64,000 nt of DNA, from assembly GCF_036429475.1 (NCBI RefSeq), contig NZ_CP144125.1, forward strand, positions 1,488,001-1,552,000, read 5' to 3'. This stretch comes from Halalkalicoccus sp. CGA53. GTDB taxonomy: Archaea; Halobacteriota; Halobacteria; Halobacteriales; Halalkalicoccaceae. Below are positions 44,284-52,986 of the stretch, piece after piece. The notes under the pieces were generated by a model. That model was not told the origin of the DNA, did not search any database, and saw only the letters and a program-made list of their open reading frames with translations. The translations under genes were made by a program, and so were the position numbers. Positions within the stretch are counted from its first letter, which is position 1, and the number at the start of each line of letters is the position of its first letter.

Positions 44284-45615
44284 ATGAACGCCTCCAGCGG
44301 ACCGCCGGGGATCGTCCTCGGGGGAACCGCATCCGGCGTCGGGAAGACCGTCGCGACCCTCTCGGTGATCCGCACGCTCGCGCGCGAGGGCTACGACGTG
44401 CAGCCGGCGAAGGCCGGCCCGGATTTCATCGACACGAGCCACCACGAGTCGACCTCCTCGTACCCCTCGCGCACGCTCGACCCCTGGCTTCAGGGCGAGG
44501 AGGGCCTGCGTGGGAACTACGCCCGCGGCGAGGGTGACCTCTGTGTCGTCGAGGGGATGATGGGGCTCTACGACGGGAGCGTCGCCTCCACGGCCGACGT
44601 CGCCGCCGCACTCGGCCTCCCCGTGGTCCTCGTCGTCGACGCGAGTGCGGGGATGCAGAGCGTCGCGGCGACCGCCCTCGGCTTCCGAGAGTACGCTGCG
44701 CACGTCGGTGTCGACGTCGACGTCGCGGGCGTTATCGCGAGCCGTGCCCACGGCGGCAGGCACGCGGAGGGGATCCGCGAGGCGCTTCCCGACTCGCTCG
44801 CGTGGTTCGGACGGGTTCCTCCGGACGATCGATTGGAGGTCCCGGAACGTCACCTCGGACTCCACATGGGAGAGGAGGCACCGATCGACGGGGACGCACT
44901 CGACGCGGCGGCCGCCTGTCTCGACGGTGAGGCACTCGCCGCGCTCGCACGCGAGCGCGGCGAGCCGACGTCGCCGGTGGAGGGCGGGTGTCGGGATGGG
45001 GAACGGATCGATCTGACGGTCGCCGTCGCCAGCGACGCGGCGTTCTGTTTTTCGTATCCAGCTACTACGGAACGGCTCCGCGAACGCGCCGAGGTCGTCA
45101 CCTTCTCGCCGGTCGCCGACGACCCGCTCCCCGACTGCGACGGCGTCTACCTCCCCGGCGGCTATCCCGAACTCCACGGAGCCGACCTCGCCGGGTCGCG
45201 TGCGCTCGCGTCGCTCGCCGACAGGGCTGCCGACGGTCTCCCCGTCCTCGGCGAGTGTGGCGGGCTGATGGCGCTCTCGGAGTCGCTCTCGACCGTCGAC
45301 GGCGAGAGCTACCCGATGGCCGGCGTCCTCCCCGCGGAGGTCCACATGCACGAGCGATATCGGGCGCTCGACCACGTCGAACTCCGGGCCCGAGAGGACA
45401 CCCTCACCGCGGGAGCGGGCGACCGGCTCCGGGGCCACGAGTTCCACTACTCGAGCGCCGAGGTCGGGGGGGACGTTCGGTTCGCGTTCGACGTCGAACG
45501 GGGGACGGGGATCTCGGAGGGCAGAGACGGTCTCGTCGAGTACGCGGCGCTCGGGACGTACGCCCACGTCCACCCCGAGACGGGGGCGTTCGATCGCTTT
45601 CTCGACGCACTGTAG
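44284..45615 (+). CDS. cobB: Cobyrinate a,c-diamide synthase
   Basis: A 443-residue CobB/CbiA. The N-terminal P-loop is LGGTASGVGKTVATLSVI, with AGPDFIDTSHH following. The C-terminal class I glutamine amidotransferase domain has GVYLPGGYPELHG and the nucleophile Cys in VLGECGGLMAL, plus HEFHYSSAEV. It amidates the a and c carboxylates of cobyrinate with ATP and glutamine, in cobalamin synthesis. cobQ, a later step, lies at 57.6 kb. ATG 44284 (MNASSGPPG) is the best start. Confidence 0.94.
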   Translation: MNASSGPPGIVLGGTASGVGKTVATLSVIRTLAREGYDVQPAKAGPDFIDTSHHESTSSYPSRTLDPWLQGEEGLRGNYARGEGDLCVVEGMMGLYDGSVASTADVAAALGLPVVLVVDASAGMQSVAATALGFREYAAHVGVDVDVAGVIASRAHGGRHAEGIREALPDSLAWFGRVPPDDRLEVPERHLGLHMGEEAPIDGDALDAAAACLDGEALAALARERGEPTSPVEGGCRDGERIDLTVAVASDAAFCFSYPATTERLRERAEVVTFSPVADDPLPDCDGVYLPGGYPELHGADLAGSRALASLADRAADGLPVLGECGGLMALSESLSTVDGESYPMAGVLPAEVHMHERYRALDHVELRAREDTLTAGAGDRLRGHEFHYSSAEVGGDVRFAFDVERGTGISEGRDGLVEYAALGTYAHVHPETGAFDRFLDAL

Positions 45616-45649
45616 CAGGAGTTAACCGGCGAGCGACGAACTTCACCCC

Positions 45650-47032
45650 ATGCGCCCCGCCCACCCGATCGAACGCGAGGTCGGCATGGAGTACTACGTG
45701 AGCGACGCCGACGGGGTCGGCGGGTACCTCCGCGAGGATCCCGCGGACTTCCGGGTGCGGGAGATCGAGTCGTTCGACACGAGACCGCTCGACGCCGACC
45801 CCGGAAGCTTCCCGCACCTCGTCCTCCGGGCGCGGCTCGTCGGCTGGGACACCCACGACTTCGCCGGTCAACTCTCCGACGGTCTCGGAATCAGCCGCGA
45901 ACGGGTCTCCTGGGCGGGGACGAAGGACAAGCACGCGATCACGACACAGCTCTTGAGCGTGAAGGGGATCGAGGCGGGAGCGCTCCCCGGGATCAGGGAC
46001 GCCGATCTCGAACCGGTCGGCCGGTCGGGTCGCGCGCTCCACTTCGGCGACCTCGCGGGCAACGCGTTCGAGATTACGGTGAGGGCGTCCGAGCGACCGG
46101 AGTGCGCGGAGGCGATCACCGACGATCTCCGGGAGTTCGTCGCGGGAGAGGACGGTGCGAGCGTGAGCGGGGTCGGGGGGAGAGAGGGGGGAGAGGGTGT
46201 CACGATCGGCGTACCGAACTACTTCGGTCAGCAGCGGTTCGGCAGTCTGCGCCCCGTTACCCACGATGTCGGCCTGCGGATCGTCGCGGGCGACTGGGAG
46301 GGTGCGGTGATGGCGTACGTCGGAAATCCCAGGGAGAGCGAACCGGAGGGGACACGCGAGGCCCGCGAATACGTCGAGGAGACCCGGGACTGGTCGGGCG
46401 CGCTCGACCGGTTTCCCTACCGACTTGGTCGTGAACGGGCGATGCTGCACCGGCTCGCGGAGTCGGGCGGCGAGGGCGATGGAGCGTTCAGAGACGCGCT
46501 CGAATCGGCCCCCTCGTCGCTCCAGCGGCTGTTCGTCAACGCCGCGCAGTCGTACCTGTTCAACCGGATCCTGAGCGAGCGCCTGCGACGGGGGATCCCG
46601 TTCGACAGACCGGTCGAGGGCGACGTCGTCTGCTTCGCCGACCGGTCGGCGAGCGATCTCGAATCGGGACTCGCTCTGCCGGACACGGATCGGCTCCAGC
46701 GGGTGACCGGCGATCGGGTGCGGTCGATCGAACGCCACTGTGCGCGGGGGCGGGCGTTCGTCACCGCGCCGCTGGTCGGAACGAGGATCGAGCTGGGGAG
46801 CGGCGAACCCGGAGAGATCGAACGCGAGGCACTCACCGAGGCGGGGATCGACCCCCCTGACTTCGATCTCCCCGGGGAGTTCCACTCCACGGGAACGCGC
46901 CGGGCGATCCTCGTCAGGACGGAGCTCTCGGTCGAGCACGATCCGCTCACGTTCTCGTTCGCGCTTCCCAGCGGCTCGTACGCGACGGTCCTGCTCCGGG
47001 AGTACCTGAAGGGCGATCCACGGGAGCTGTAG
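45650..47032 (+). CDS. truD: tRNA pseudouridine(13) synthase TruD
   Basis: A 460-residue TruD that isomerises U13 of tRNAs. The catalytic Asp is in [20 protein letters not shown] near residue 92. [19 protein letters not shown] and [20 protein letters not shown] are conserved TruD segments. The N-terminus [30 protein letters not shown] is the archaeal form. It follows cobB by 34 nt and is probably co-transcribed, without metabolic relation. Confidence 0.95.
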   Translation: MRPAHPIEREVGMEYYVSDADGVGGYLREDPADFRVREIESFDTRPLDADPGSFPHLVLRARLVGWDTHDFAGQLSDGLGISRERVSWAGTKDKHAITTQLLSVKGIEAGALPGIRDADLEPVGRSGRALHFGDLAGNAFEITVRASERPECAEAITDDLREFVAGEDGASVSGVGGREGGEGVTIGVPNYFGQQRFGSLRPVTHDVGLRIVAGDWEGAVMAYVGNPRESEPEGTREAREYVEETRDWSGALDRFPYRLGRERAMLHRLAESGGEGDGAFRDALESAPSSLQRLFVNAAQSYLFNRILSERLRRGIPFDRPVEGDVVCFADRSASDLESGLALPDTDRLQRVTGDRVRSIERHCARGRAFVTAPLVGTRIELGSGEPGEIEREALTEAGIDPPDFDLPGEFHSTGTRRAILVRTELSVEHDPLTFSFALPSGSYATVLLREYLKGDPREL

Positions 47033-47292
47033 TCGCCCGATCGCGGGGAGGGCGGGTCGGAGATGGAGGCCACGGGTCGGTCACTCGAGGAGGGTCGATC
47101 TCGGGTCGTCCACGGCCGGCCTCGTGAGGATCGAAAAGTGAGAGGGTCGTGTCAGAGGCGTCCCGGGTGACCCTCGACAGGTGCTCATCCACCTTCCCCG
47201 GGTACGTGGGAGATCTCCGGGGCTGGTAATAAACTCAGCGCTTGCGAGTACTTGTAGTAATATCCGTGGGCCGGGTCGTCCGGTGGTGGGCC

Positions 47293-48684
47293 TCAGTCGC
47301 CGTCGCCGGGGGCGCTGCCCCGGTCGACCATCATCCCCATCCCACGGTCGATCCAGTTCTTTCGGGCGTAGACCGCGCCGACGACGAGGTTCCGCCAGGC
47401 GTAGTCGGCGACGATCCCGGCGTAGGCGGCGACGACGCCGTAGCCGAGGGCGACGCCGAAGACGTACGTGGTTCCGAGGAGGAAGACGAACGTGCCGCTG
47501 AGCTTCGCGACGAACGGGGGGCGGGTCTCGCTGCCGCCGCGGAGCGAGCCCGCGACGACGACGTAGAGCGCGACGAGGCCGGCGGCGACGGCGAACGCGC
47601 GGGCGAAGTCGACGGCGAACTCGAGGGTGACCGGATCGCGGGTGAACAGCAGGACGAAGTACTCCGCGCCGACGAACAGCACGATCCCGAGTCCGCCGAC
47701 GGTGAGCGTCGCGAGCGCGGCCGCCGCCAGCCCGTCGAAGTAGGCCTCCTCGGGTTCGTCACGGCCCAGTGCCTGACCGACGATCACGTTCGCGGCGACG
47801 CCGTAGCCGCGGGCGAGCGGCCCCGTCACCTGCTGGTAGAGCCGCAGGCCGATCTGGTAGGCGGCGTTCACCTCGGTGCCGAACGCCAGCAGGATCGCGT
47901 TGAACGGGAACTGCGCGACGATCTCGGTGAGCCCCTCGGCGACCCTGGGCGCGCTGATCACGACGAGCTGTCTCGCGATCACCGCCTTCTCCGGGCGGAC
48001 GAGCCGGAGCGGGCTCCGATCGCTCTGGATCACCGCGAGGAACGTCAGCGAGGCGACGACGTCGCCGAAGGCGGTCGCGAGCGCGACGCCCACGACCGAC
48101 AGCTCGGGAAACGGTCCGACCCCGAAGGCGAGTGCGACTGTCAGGAGGATGTTGAGCACGTTCGCGAGCGCGTTCACGTACATCGGGGTCTTCGTGTCGC
48201 CCGTCCCCTGGATCGCTCGCGACGCGATCAGCGTGACGTGAAAGGCCGGCGCCGAGAGCATGATGATCGCGAGGTACTGTCCGCCGAGACGGACGACCTC
48301 GCTCTCGGCGCCGAGCACCCCGATCGCCCAGAAGTTCGCGGTGAGCCCGAAGACCGCGAACGGGATGCCGGCGAGGATCCCCAGCAGCAGCGCCCAGGTC
48401 ACCGCTTCGTTCCGGTTGGCCTCCGCACCGCTCCCGGTGTCCTGACTGGAGAGCGCGATCGCCCCGTCGCCGACGCCGAGGCCGAGCCAGAGCGGGAGCC
48501 GACCGTAGATGTCGGCGATGCCGACCGCGGCGACCGCGGCGGGCGAGAAGAACCCCACGACGATGATGTCCGTCGTCCGCATCAGCGTCCGCAGGACCTG
48601 TTCGGTCATCACCGGCCAGGACAGCGAGAAGACGCGTCTCCAGACCGAGAGCGTCCGCGCACGAAGCGACTCGTCGATTCGCAC
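47293..48684 (-). CDS. MATE-family efflux transporter
   Basis: A ~463-residue MATE transporter with twelve transmembrane helices in two bundles. It begins VFSLSWPVMTEQVLRTLMRTTDIIVVGFFSPAAVAAVG and shows ASRAIQGTGDTKTPMYVNALANVLNILL in the first half and VAANVIVGQALGRDEPEEAYF in the second. It exports cationic drugs or metabolites in exchange for Na+ or H+. GTG 48684 is preferred; the 35 codons upstream look non-coding. It is convergent with truD across a 260-nt spacer in which I see no gene. Confidence 0.9.
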   Translation of the reverse strand: MRIDESLRARTLSVWRRVFSLSWPVMTEQVLRTLMRTTDIIVVGFFSPAAVAAVGIADIYGRLPLWLGLGVGDGAIALSSQDTGSGAEANRNEAVTWALLLGILAGIPFAVFGLTANFWAIGVLGAESEVVRLGGQYLAIIMLSAPAFHVTLIASRAIQGTGDTKTPMYVNALANVLNILLTVALAFGVGPFPELSVVGVALATAFGDVVASLTFLAVIQSDRSPLRLVRPEKAVIARQLVVISAPRVAEGLTEIVAQFPFNAILLAFGTEVNAAYQIGLRLYQQVTGPLARGYGVAANVIVGQALGRDEPEEAYFDGLAAAALATLTVGGLGIVLFVGAEYFVLLFTRDPVTLEFAVDFARAFAVAAGLVALYVVVAGSLRGGSETRPPFVAKLSGTFVFLLGTTYVFGVALGYGVVAAYAGIVADYAWRNLVVGAVYARKNWIDRGMGMMVDRGSAPGDGD

Positions 48685-48848
48685 GCTCTCCCCTTTGGCC
48701 GTCGCCGGGTTGTACGTTGAGGTTCCGGCGGAGGAGTCGAGCGGGTTCCGGGCGTGTGGATACCACCCTCGCCGGTCTCGACGGCGCACGAGCGATTCGT
48801 CGTCGTCCGAACCACCGAGGCTTTATCCGACGGAGCGAAACCCGACCC

Positions 48849-49568
48849 GTGCAGTGTTCGCGGTGCAGTTCGGAGCTCTCTCGACCGGGCGAGTACTGTC
48901 TTGTCTGTCACACCGCGAACGCGGACGGCGTCGTCCTCGACATCACGAGAGAGCGCGTCGAACTCACCGCGATCCGCGAGCAGGAGGCCCTGGGAACGAC
49001 GACGGTGACGACCCACCCCGAGGAGGGCGAGCGCGAGGTGGTTGAGCTCCGGAACTTCGCGGGCCTGGTCGCGGACGAACTCCAGCGACGCCGCCCGGAG
49101 GCGGTCTACGCCGCCGGTGACCGGCAGGTGCTCGACGAGATCAGGTCGCAGGTCCACTTTCCCTTTTTCCGGGTCGACGCGGATGACCCGGTGGGGTCGG
49201 CGCTCGCGAGCCGGGGCGAGCCGGAGCTGGAGGTGGTGGATCTCCCCCTCGAACGGAAGATCGGGGGGAGCCACTCTACCCTTATCGGCGGTCGCTCCGG
49301 GCTGCGGGTCATCGAGACGGTCGCGGAGCATCCCCACGTGAAGAAGGTGATCCCGGGGCCGATCGACGCCGGTGGGAGCGGCTCCCGGTCCGGGTTGCGC
49401 GCGAAGGTGACGCGGGCGGGTGCCGACGGCAACCTCCGCTTGCTCGTCAGAGACGGCTCCAGCGTCCAGGAGAACCGGGTGGTGACGACCGCGCCCGATC
49501 GGGAGACGGGAGAACGGATCCGCGAGGACGTGAACGAGGTGCTAGACGAGGAGGGGTTGCGGGAGTAG
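48849..49568 (+). CDS. DUF2103 family putative metal-binding protein
   Basis: A 239-residue protein. The N-terminus [20 protein letters not shown] carries a zinc-ribbon-like CxxC...CxxC. Residues ~138-200 are a DUF2103 domain ([35 protein letters not shown]). GTG 48849 is chosen because a TATA-like GCTTTATCC lies at 48820-48828. It is on the same strand as, and 74 nt before, the eL43 operon. A role in translation or RNA processing is suggested by that position only. Confidence 0.82.
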   Translation: MQCSRCSSELSRPGEYCLVCHTANADGVVLDITRERVELTAIREQEALGTTTVTTHPEEGEREVVELRNFAGLVADELQRRRPEAVYAAGDRQVLDEIRSQVHFPFFRVDADDPVGSALASRGEPELEVVDLPLERKIGGSHSTLIGGRSGLRVIETVAEHPHVKKVIPGPIDAGGSGSRSGLRAKVTRAGADGNLRLLVRDGSSVQENRVVTTAPDRETGERIREDVNEVLDEEGLRE

Positions 49569-49608
49569 GCCGTCCGGAGGAGACGCCCTCTCGGCCCGGA
49601 CTCAACAG

Positions 49609-49616
49609 CCTTAAGC
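49609..49616 (+). promoter_or_regulatory. TATA-like box of the eL43 operon
   Basis: CCTTAAGC is centred ~30 nt upstream of ATG 49643 and likely drives the eL43-rpoP-pcc1 transcript. A separate CCTTTTTC at 50315-50322 lies ~28 nt before pfdB. Confidence 0.5.
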
Positions 49617-49642
49617 CGCTCCTTCGGGTAGCTCCTCTCACT

Positions 49643-49915
49643 ATGGCAGAGAGGAAGTCCGGACGGGTCGGCAGCGCGGGTCGCTTCGGCGCGCGCTACG
49701 GCCGCGTCGCCCGAAAGCGCGTCGCCGACATCGAACACGACACGAACAACGCGACGGTCGACGGTGACTCGGTGAAGCGGATCGGCACCGGCATCTGGCG
49801 CAACGAGGAGACCGGCGAGACGTTCGCCGGCGGCGCCTATCGACCACAGACGCCCGCGGGACGGACCGTCACCCGGTCGATCCGCGCGGCGCTCGAAGAG
49901 TCCGACGACGAATGA
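49643..49915 (+). CDS. rpl37ae: Ribosomal protein eL43 (L37Ae), zinc-less
   Basis: A 90-residue eL43 of the large ribosomal subunit. The N-terminus [25 protein letters not shown] and C-terminus [25 protein letters not shown] are typical. Between them, where the family has two CxxC pairs of a zinc finger, this protein reads [23 protein letters not shown] with no cysteine at all. The fold may be stabilised by salt-adapted contacts instead. Its stop overlaps the rpoP start (ATGA), placing it at the head of a conserved archaeal operon. Confidence 0.93.
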   Translation: MAERKSGRVGSAGRFGARYGRVARKRVADIEHDTNNATVDGDSVKRIGTGIWRNEETGETFAGGAYRPQTPAGRTVTRSIRAALEESDDE

Positions 49916-50046
49916 GCTACAAGTGCTCGCGGTGTAAGCGCGACGTCGAACTCGACGAGTACGGGGGCGTGCGCTGTCCGTACTGCGGCCACCGCGTGCT
50001 GCTGAAAGAGCGCAGCCGCGACATCAAAGAAGTCGGCGTCGAGTGA
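49912..50046 (+). CDS. rpoP: DNA-directed RNA polymerase subunit P (Rpb12-like)
   Basis: A 44-residue zinc-ribbon subunit of archaeal RNA polymerase. It starts [19 protein letters not shown] and has the second pair [15 protein letters not shown]. CxxC pairs 17 residues apart, length and C-terminus RDIKEVGVE match Rpo12/RpoP. It overlaps eL43 by 4 nt and touches pcc1, which begins at the next base after its stop. Confidence 0.94.
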   Translation: MSYKCSRCKRDVELDEYGGVRCPYCGHRVLLKERSRDIKEVGVE

Positions 50047-50307
50047 GTGACGGCCCACGACGCGATCTTCGAGTTTACCTACCCCACGGAGCGACGAGCA
50101 CAGGCCGTCGAGCGGGCGGTCACACCGGAGGTCGACGAGATCGAGGGGGAGCGCTCCCGGGCGACGGTCTCGCGGGAGGGCGAGACCGTCCTCGTCACGA
50201 TCGGAGCGGCCGACCTCGTCGCCCTGCGCGCGGGCATCAACACGTGGTGTTCGCTCGTCTCGGTCGCCGAGCGGGTCGCTGAGAGCGCGGAACGGGCCGA
50301 GACGTAA
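50047..50307 (+). CDS. pcc1: KEOPS complex subunit Pcc1
   Basis: An 86-residue Pcc1. KEOPS makes N6-threonylcarbamoyladenosine on tRNAs, with Pcc1 as dimerisation subunit. The pattern FEFTYPTERRAQAVERAVTPEVDEI, followed by VSREGETVLVTIGAADLVALRAGINTWCSLV is diagnostic. GTG 50047 directly follows the rpoP stop. The other KEOPS genes (kae1-bud32, cgi121) are not in the window. Confidence 0.9.
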   Translation: MTAHDAIFEFTYPTERRAQAVERAVTPEVDEIEGERSRATVSREGETVLVTIGAADLVALRAGINTWCSLVSVAERVAESAERAET

Positions 50308-50346
50308 CGCGGGGCCTTTTTCCGTCCGGACCTCGTCGACCCGGGT

Positions 50347-50745
50347 ATGCAAGGAAACCTGCCACCGGAAGCACAGGAGAAACTCGAACAGCTCCAGGGA
50401 CTCCAGGAGACCGCCCAGCAGGTCGCGGTCCAGAAGAACCAGGCCGAGACTCAGCTCAGGGAGGCGAGGACGGCGGTCCAGGCACTGGAGGGTGCCGACG
50501 AGGACACCACGATGTACCGAGAGGCGGGCGAACTCCTGATCGAGACGGACTACGAGAGCGCGAACGCGGATCTGGAAGAACGGATCGACAGCCTCGAGGT
50601 CCGCGTCGAGACGCTCGAGAAGCAGGAAGAGCGCGTCGAGGGACAGTTCGAGAAGCTCCAGGAGGAGCTCCAGAACCTCCTGAGCGGCGCGGGCGGTCCG
50701 GGCGGCGCGGGCGGCATCGGCGGCCCGGGCGCCGGCGGCGCGTAA
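50347..50745 (+). CDS. pfdB: Prefoldin subunit beta
   Basis: A 132-residue prefoldin beta, part of the hexameric archaeal chaperone that holds nascent chains. Two long coiled-coil arms flank a hairpin: [36 protein letters not shown] and [33 protein letters not shown]. The C-terminus is a Gly/Ala tail ([13 protein letters not shown]). It ends exactly where the DUF3194 gene begins. Confidence 0.95.
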   Translation: MQGNLPPEAQEKLEQLQGLQETAQQVAVQKNQAETQLREARTAVQALEGADEDTTMYREAGELLIETDYESANADLEERIDSLEVRVETLEKQEERVEGQFEKLQEELQNLLSGAGGPGGAGGIGGPGAGGA

Positions 50746-50982
50746 ATGGAACCCTCCGACGAGGAGGTCGTTCGGGCGGCCGCGGGGGCCGCAGAAGGCC
50801 GCGTCTTCGAGGCGTACTCGACCTCGGAGGTGCGTGACCTCGACGTGACCGTCACCTTCGAGGACGGCATCCTGGAGGTCGATGTCTACCTCAACGTCGA
50901 CGACGAGGACGCAGAGCGTGTGGCGGAGGAGGCGGTCGCCGCGGCGGAGGCGGCCGTCGACGAGCTGTTCGAGACGGAGTGA
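50746..50982 (+). CDS. DUF3194 domain-containing protein
   Basis: A 78-residue acidic protein. DUF3194 proteins occur in archaea directly after prefoldin beta, as here with no spacer. The sequence is a beta core (RDLDVTVTFEDGILEVDVYLNVDD) and a helix (AERVAEEAVAAAEAAVDELFE). Function unknown; association with prefoldin or KEOPS is inferred from conserved order. Confidence 0.85.
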   Translation: MEPSDEEVVRAAAGAAEGRVFEAYSTSEVRDLDVTVTFEDGILEVDVYLNVDDEDAERVAEEAVAAAEAAVDELFETE

Positions 50983-51000
50983 CGGCTCGGTCGCCAGACG

Positions 51001-51549
51001 CTACTCACAGCGCGCGAGGAAGTTCTCGAAGACCTCCTCGCCGCGTTCGGTGTGGATCACCTCGGGGTGCCACTGGACGCCGTAGCGTTCGTTCTCGACG
51101 TCGCTCATCGCCTCGACGCCGCAGACGTCGCTTCTCGCGGTGAGCGTAAAGCCTTCGGGTAGCGTCTTCACCTCGTCGGCGTGACTCGCCCAGACGCGGG
51201 TTTCCGGCGCGAGCGAGCCGACCAGCGGGTCGTCCTCCTCTACGATCTCGACGGTGACGTCGGCGTAGCCGCCGTACTCGCCGGAGGCGACCGTCCCGCC
51301 GAGCGCGTCGGCGATCACCTGCATCCCGAGACAGATCCCGAGGATCGGGGTCTCGAGGTCGAGGTACTCGCGGGCGCGACCGATCCGCTCGATGTCCGGG
51401 CCACCCGAGAGCACGAGGCCGTCGGCGTCGATCTCCTCCGGAGGCGTCTCCGCGTCCACGAGGTCGGTCTCGATGCCGAGGTCGCGCAGCGTCCGGTGTT
51501 CCAGGTGGGTGAACTGGCCGTGGAGGTCCACCACGTCGATCCGGGTCAT
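51001..51549 (-). CDS. guaAA: GMP synthase, glutamine amidotransferase subunit
   Basis: A 182-residue stand-alone GATase of the archaeal split GMP synthase. Catalytic Cys73 lies in PILGICLGMQVIADALGG; the His/Glu pair is in VQWHPEVIHTERGEEVF. VLSGGPDIER forms the oxyanion region. It supplies ammonia to the ATP-pyrophosphatase subunit GuaAB, which is not in the window. It is convergent with the DUF3194 gene. Confidence 0.94.
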   Translation of the reverse strand: MTRIDVVDLHGQFTHLEHRTLRDLGIETDLVDAETPPEEIDADGLVLSGGPDIERIGRAREYLDLETPILGICLGMQVIADALGGTVASGEYGGYADVTVEIVEEDDPLVGSLAPETRVWASHADEVKTLPEGFTLTARSDVCGVEAMSDVENERYGVQWHPEVIHTERGEEVFENFLARCE

Positions 51550-51588
51550 TGCGCTCGGTAGCAGGCAGGAGGGGAAAAACAGCCCGGA

Positions 51589-52143
51589 TCAGCGCTCGCG
51601 TTCGTACCGCTCCGCGGCCGTCTCGAAGCCCTCGGTCAGCTCGCGACTCCGCCGCGCCTCGGCCGCGGCGAGCGCCGCCGGGTCGGGCGCGACGTCGTCG
51701 TCGATCCGCGCCCAGCCGGTGTGGACCTTCGCGTGACACCACCGACAGAGGACGACCGTGATCTCGTGGCTCACCTTCTCTTTTCGTTCCTCCCCGTTCT
51801 CACTCCCTTCGGCGTACGAGAGGTGGTGCTCCTCCAGCAGCGGCCTGGCTCGCTCGCCGGCGAGACGCCGTTCTTCGAGCCCGCAGCGACGACAGGCCTC
51901 GGCGACCGACCGGTGTCGGTAATGCGGGCAGACGGACCAGTCTACGTCCTCGGGATCGGTCGCCTCCTCGGCGACGAGACAGCGGTAGCCCGATTCGCGG
52001 CGGTCGCGGGCGAACGCCGGGTCGGCCTCAGGGCGTTCGACGGCGAACCGACACCGACCGTCACCGGTCAGGCGATCACAGACCCCGGCGTGCGCGTAGG
52101 GGTCGTCGACCCCGACCGGCGTCCCGCGTTCGGTCTTCTCCAT
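51589..52143 (-). CDS. HNH-like zinc protein, haloarchaeal
   Basis: A 184-residue protein. Three cysteine clusters appear: CDRLTGDGRCRF near residue 22, CPHYRHRSVAEACRRCGLEE near 73-90, and LLEEHHLSYAE..HEITVVLCRWCHAKVH near 104-142, the last resembling an HNH nuclease fold with two zinc Cys and catalytic His. It could cut DNA or only bind it. It sits 39 nt upstream of guaAA on the same strand. No close family is known to me. Confidence 0.7.
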   Translation of the reverse strand: MEKTERGTPVGVDDPYAHAGVCDRLTGDGRCRFAVERPEADPAFARDRRESGYRCLVAEEATDPEDVDWSVCPHYRHRSVAEACRRCGLEERRLAGERARPLLEEHHLSYAEGSENGEERKEKVSHEITVVLCRWCHAKVHTGWARIDDDVAPDPAALAAAEARRSRELTEGFETAAERYERER

Positions 52144-52265
52144 CCGTGGTAGCTACCGGCCGGGCGCACTTCGGGGTGTCGGCCGGAGAACGTTTCGAAG
52201 GTCTATACTCTCAACTAACGAGAAACTCCCTCAACGTTATCACTGACCCACTCGTACCGAACGGT

Positions 52266-52526
52266 ATGAAGACCGTCCGTCGCTGTTCTGACCCCGACGA
52301 GGTCGCGGTCGCGATCGTCGAACTCGTCGCGGAGCGGACGGACCGCGATCCGCTCGCCGTCGAGCCACGGCTCGGCACCGTCGTGGACGTGGAGGCGCTC
52401 GCGACGGTCGTCGCCTCGCCGCTCGCCACCGGTCGGGTCACGTTCGAGTACGCCGGCTGTACGGTCGCCGTCGAGGGCGACGGGACGGTCCGGGTGAGAG
52501 AACCCGTGGAGGCGACCGACGACTAG
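52266..52526 (+). CDS. HalOD1 output domain protein
   Basis: An 86-residue protein made of a single HalOD1 domain, a haloarchaeal output module found alone or attached to signal-transduction proteins. The pattern DPDEVAVAIVELVAERTDRDPLAVEPRLGTVVDVEALATVV and RVTFEYAGCTVAVEGDGTVRV is typical. It probably binds a partner in regulation. ATG 52266 is chosen. Confidence 0.82.
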   Translation: MKTVRRCSDPDEVAVAIVELVAERTDRDPLAVEPRLGTVVDVEALATVVASPLATGRVTFEYAGCTVAVEGDGTVRVREPVEATDD

Positions 52527-52571
52527 GTCGAGAGCCGACACGTTCTTCCCACGGGGGAGACACCGACTGTC

Positions 52572-52949
52572 GTGAAGCTCCTCCACGAGCGGGCCGGTAG
52601 GCCGAGGACGCTAGCGACCCGGGTCGAGCTCGCCGACACGTTCTCCTCGCGTGCCAAGGGGCTCATGTTCCGCCGCCGGTTCGAGGAGGGGGCGGCGCTC
52701 GTCTTCCGGTTTCCGGAGTCGAGGGTGCGGGCTATCCATATGGTGTGTGTCCCGTTCGCCCTCGACGTCTGCTGGCTCGAAAGAGGTGAAGTGGTTCGGA
52801 TCGAGCGGCTCCGCCCCTGGATCGGCTTCGCCCGCGAGCGGGCGCGGACGGTCGTCGAGCTCCCGGCCGGGGCTACGGAGGGGGTCGAACCCGGCGACTC
52901 GCTTCGGCTGGTGCCCGACTCGCAAGATCCACCGGAACGAACGGGTTAA
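52572..52949 (+). CDS. DUF192 family protein
   Basis: A 125-residue small beta-barrel protein. DUF192 hallmarks: VELADTFSSRAKGLMFRRRFEEGAALVFRFPESRVRAIHMVCVPFALDVCWL and VVELPAGATEGVEPGD. Role unknown in archaea. The GTG start at 52572 lies 46 nt after the HalOD1 gene. No signal peptide, although many DUF192 proteins are exported. Confidence 0.87.
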   Translation: MKLLHERAGRPRTLATRVELADTFSSRAKGLMFRRRFEEGAALVFRFPESRVRAIHMVCVPFALDVCWLERGEVVRIERLRPWIGFARERARTVVELPAGATEGVEPGDSLRLVPDSQDPPERTG

Positions 52950-52986
52950 GTACCCCTGATCACCTGCCTGCAAGTGGCAATGACCA

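Noticed and set aside
46947-47192. Minus-strand ORF in the truD-MATE spacer
   Set aside because: Half of it lies antisense to truD, it is Pro/Arg/Thr-rich and has no recognisable domain.
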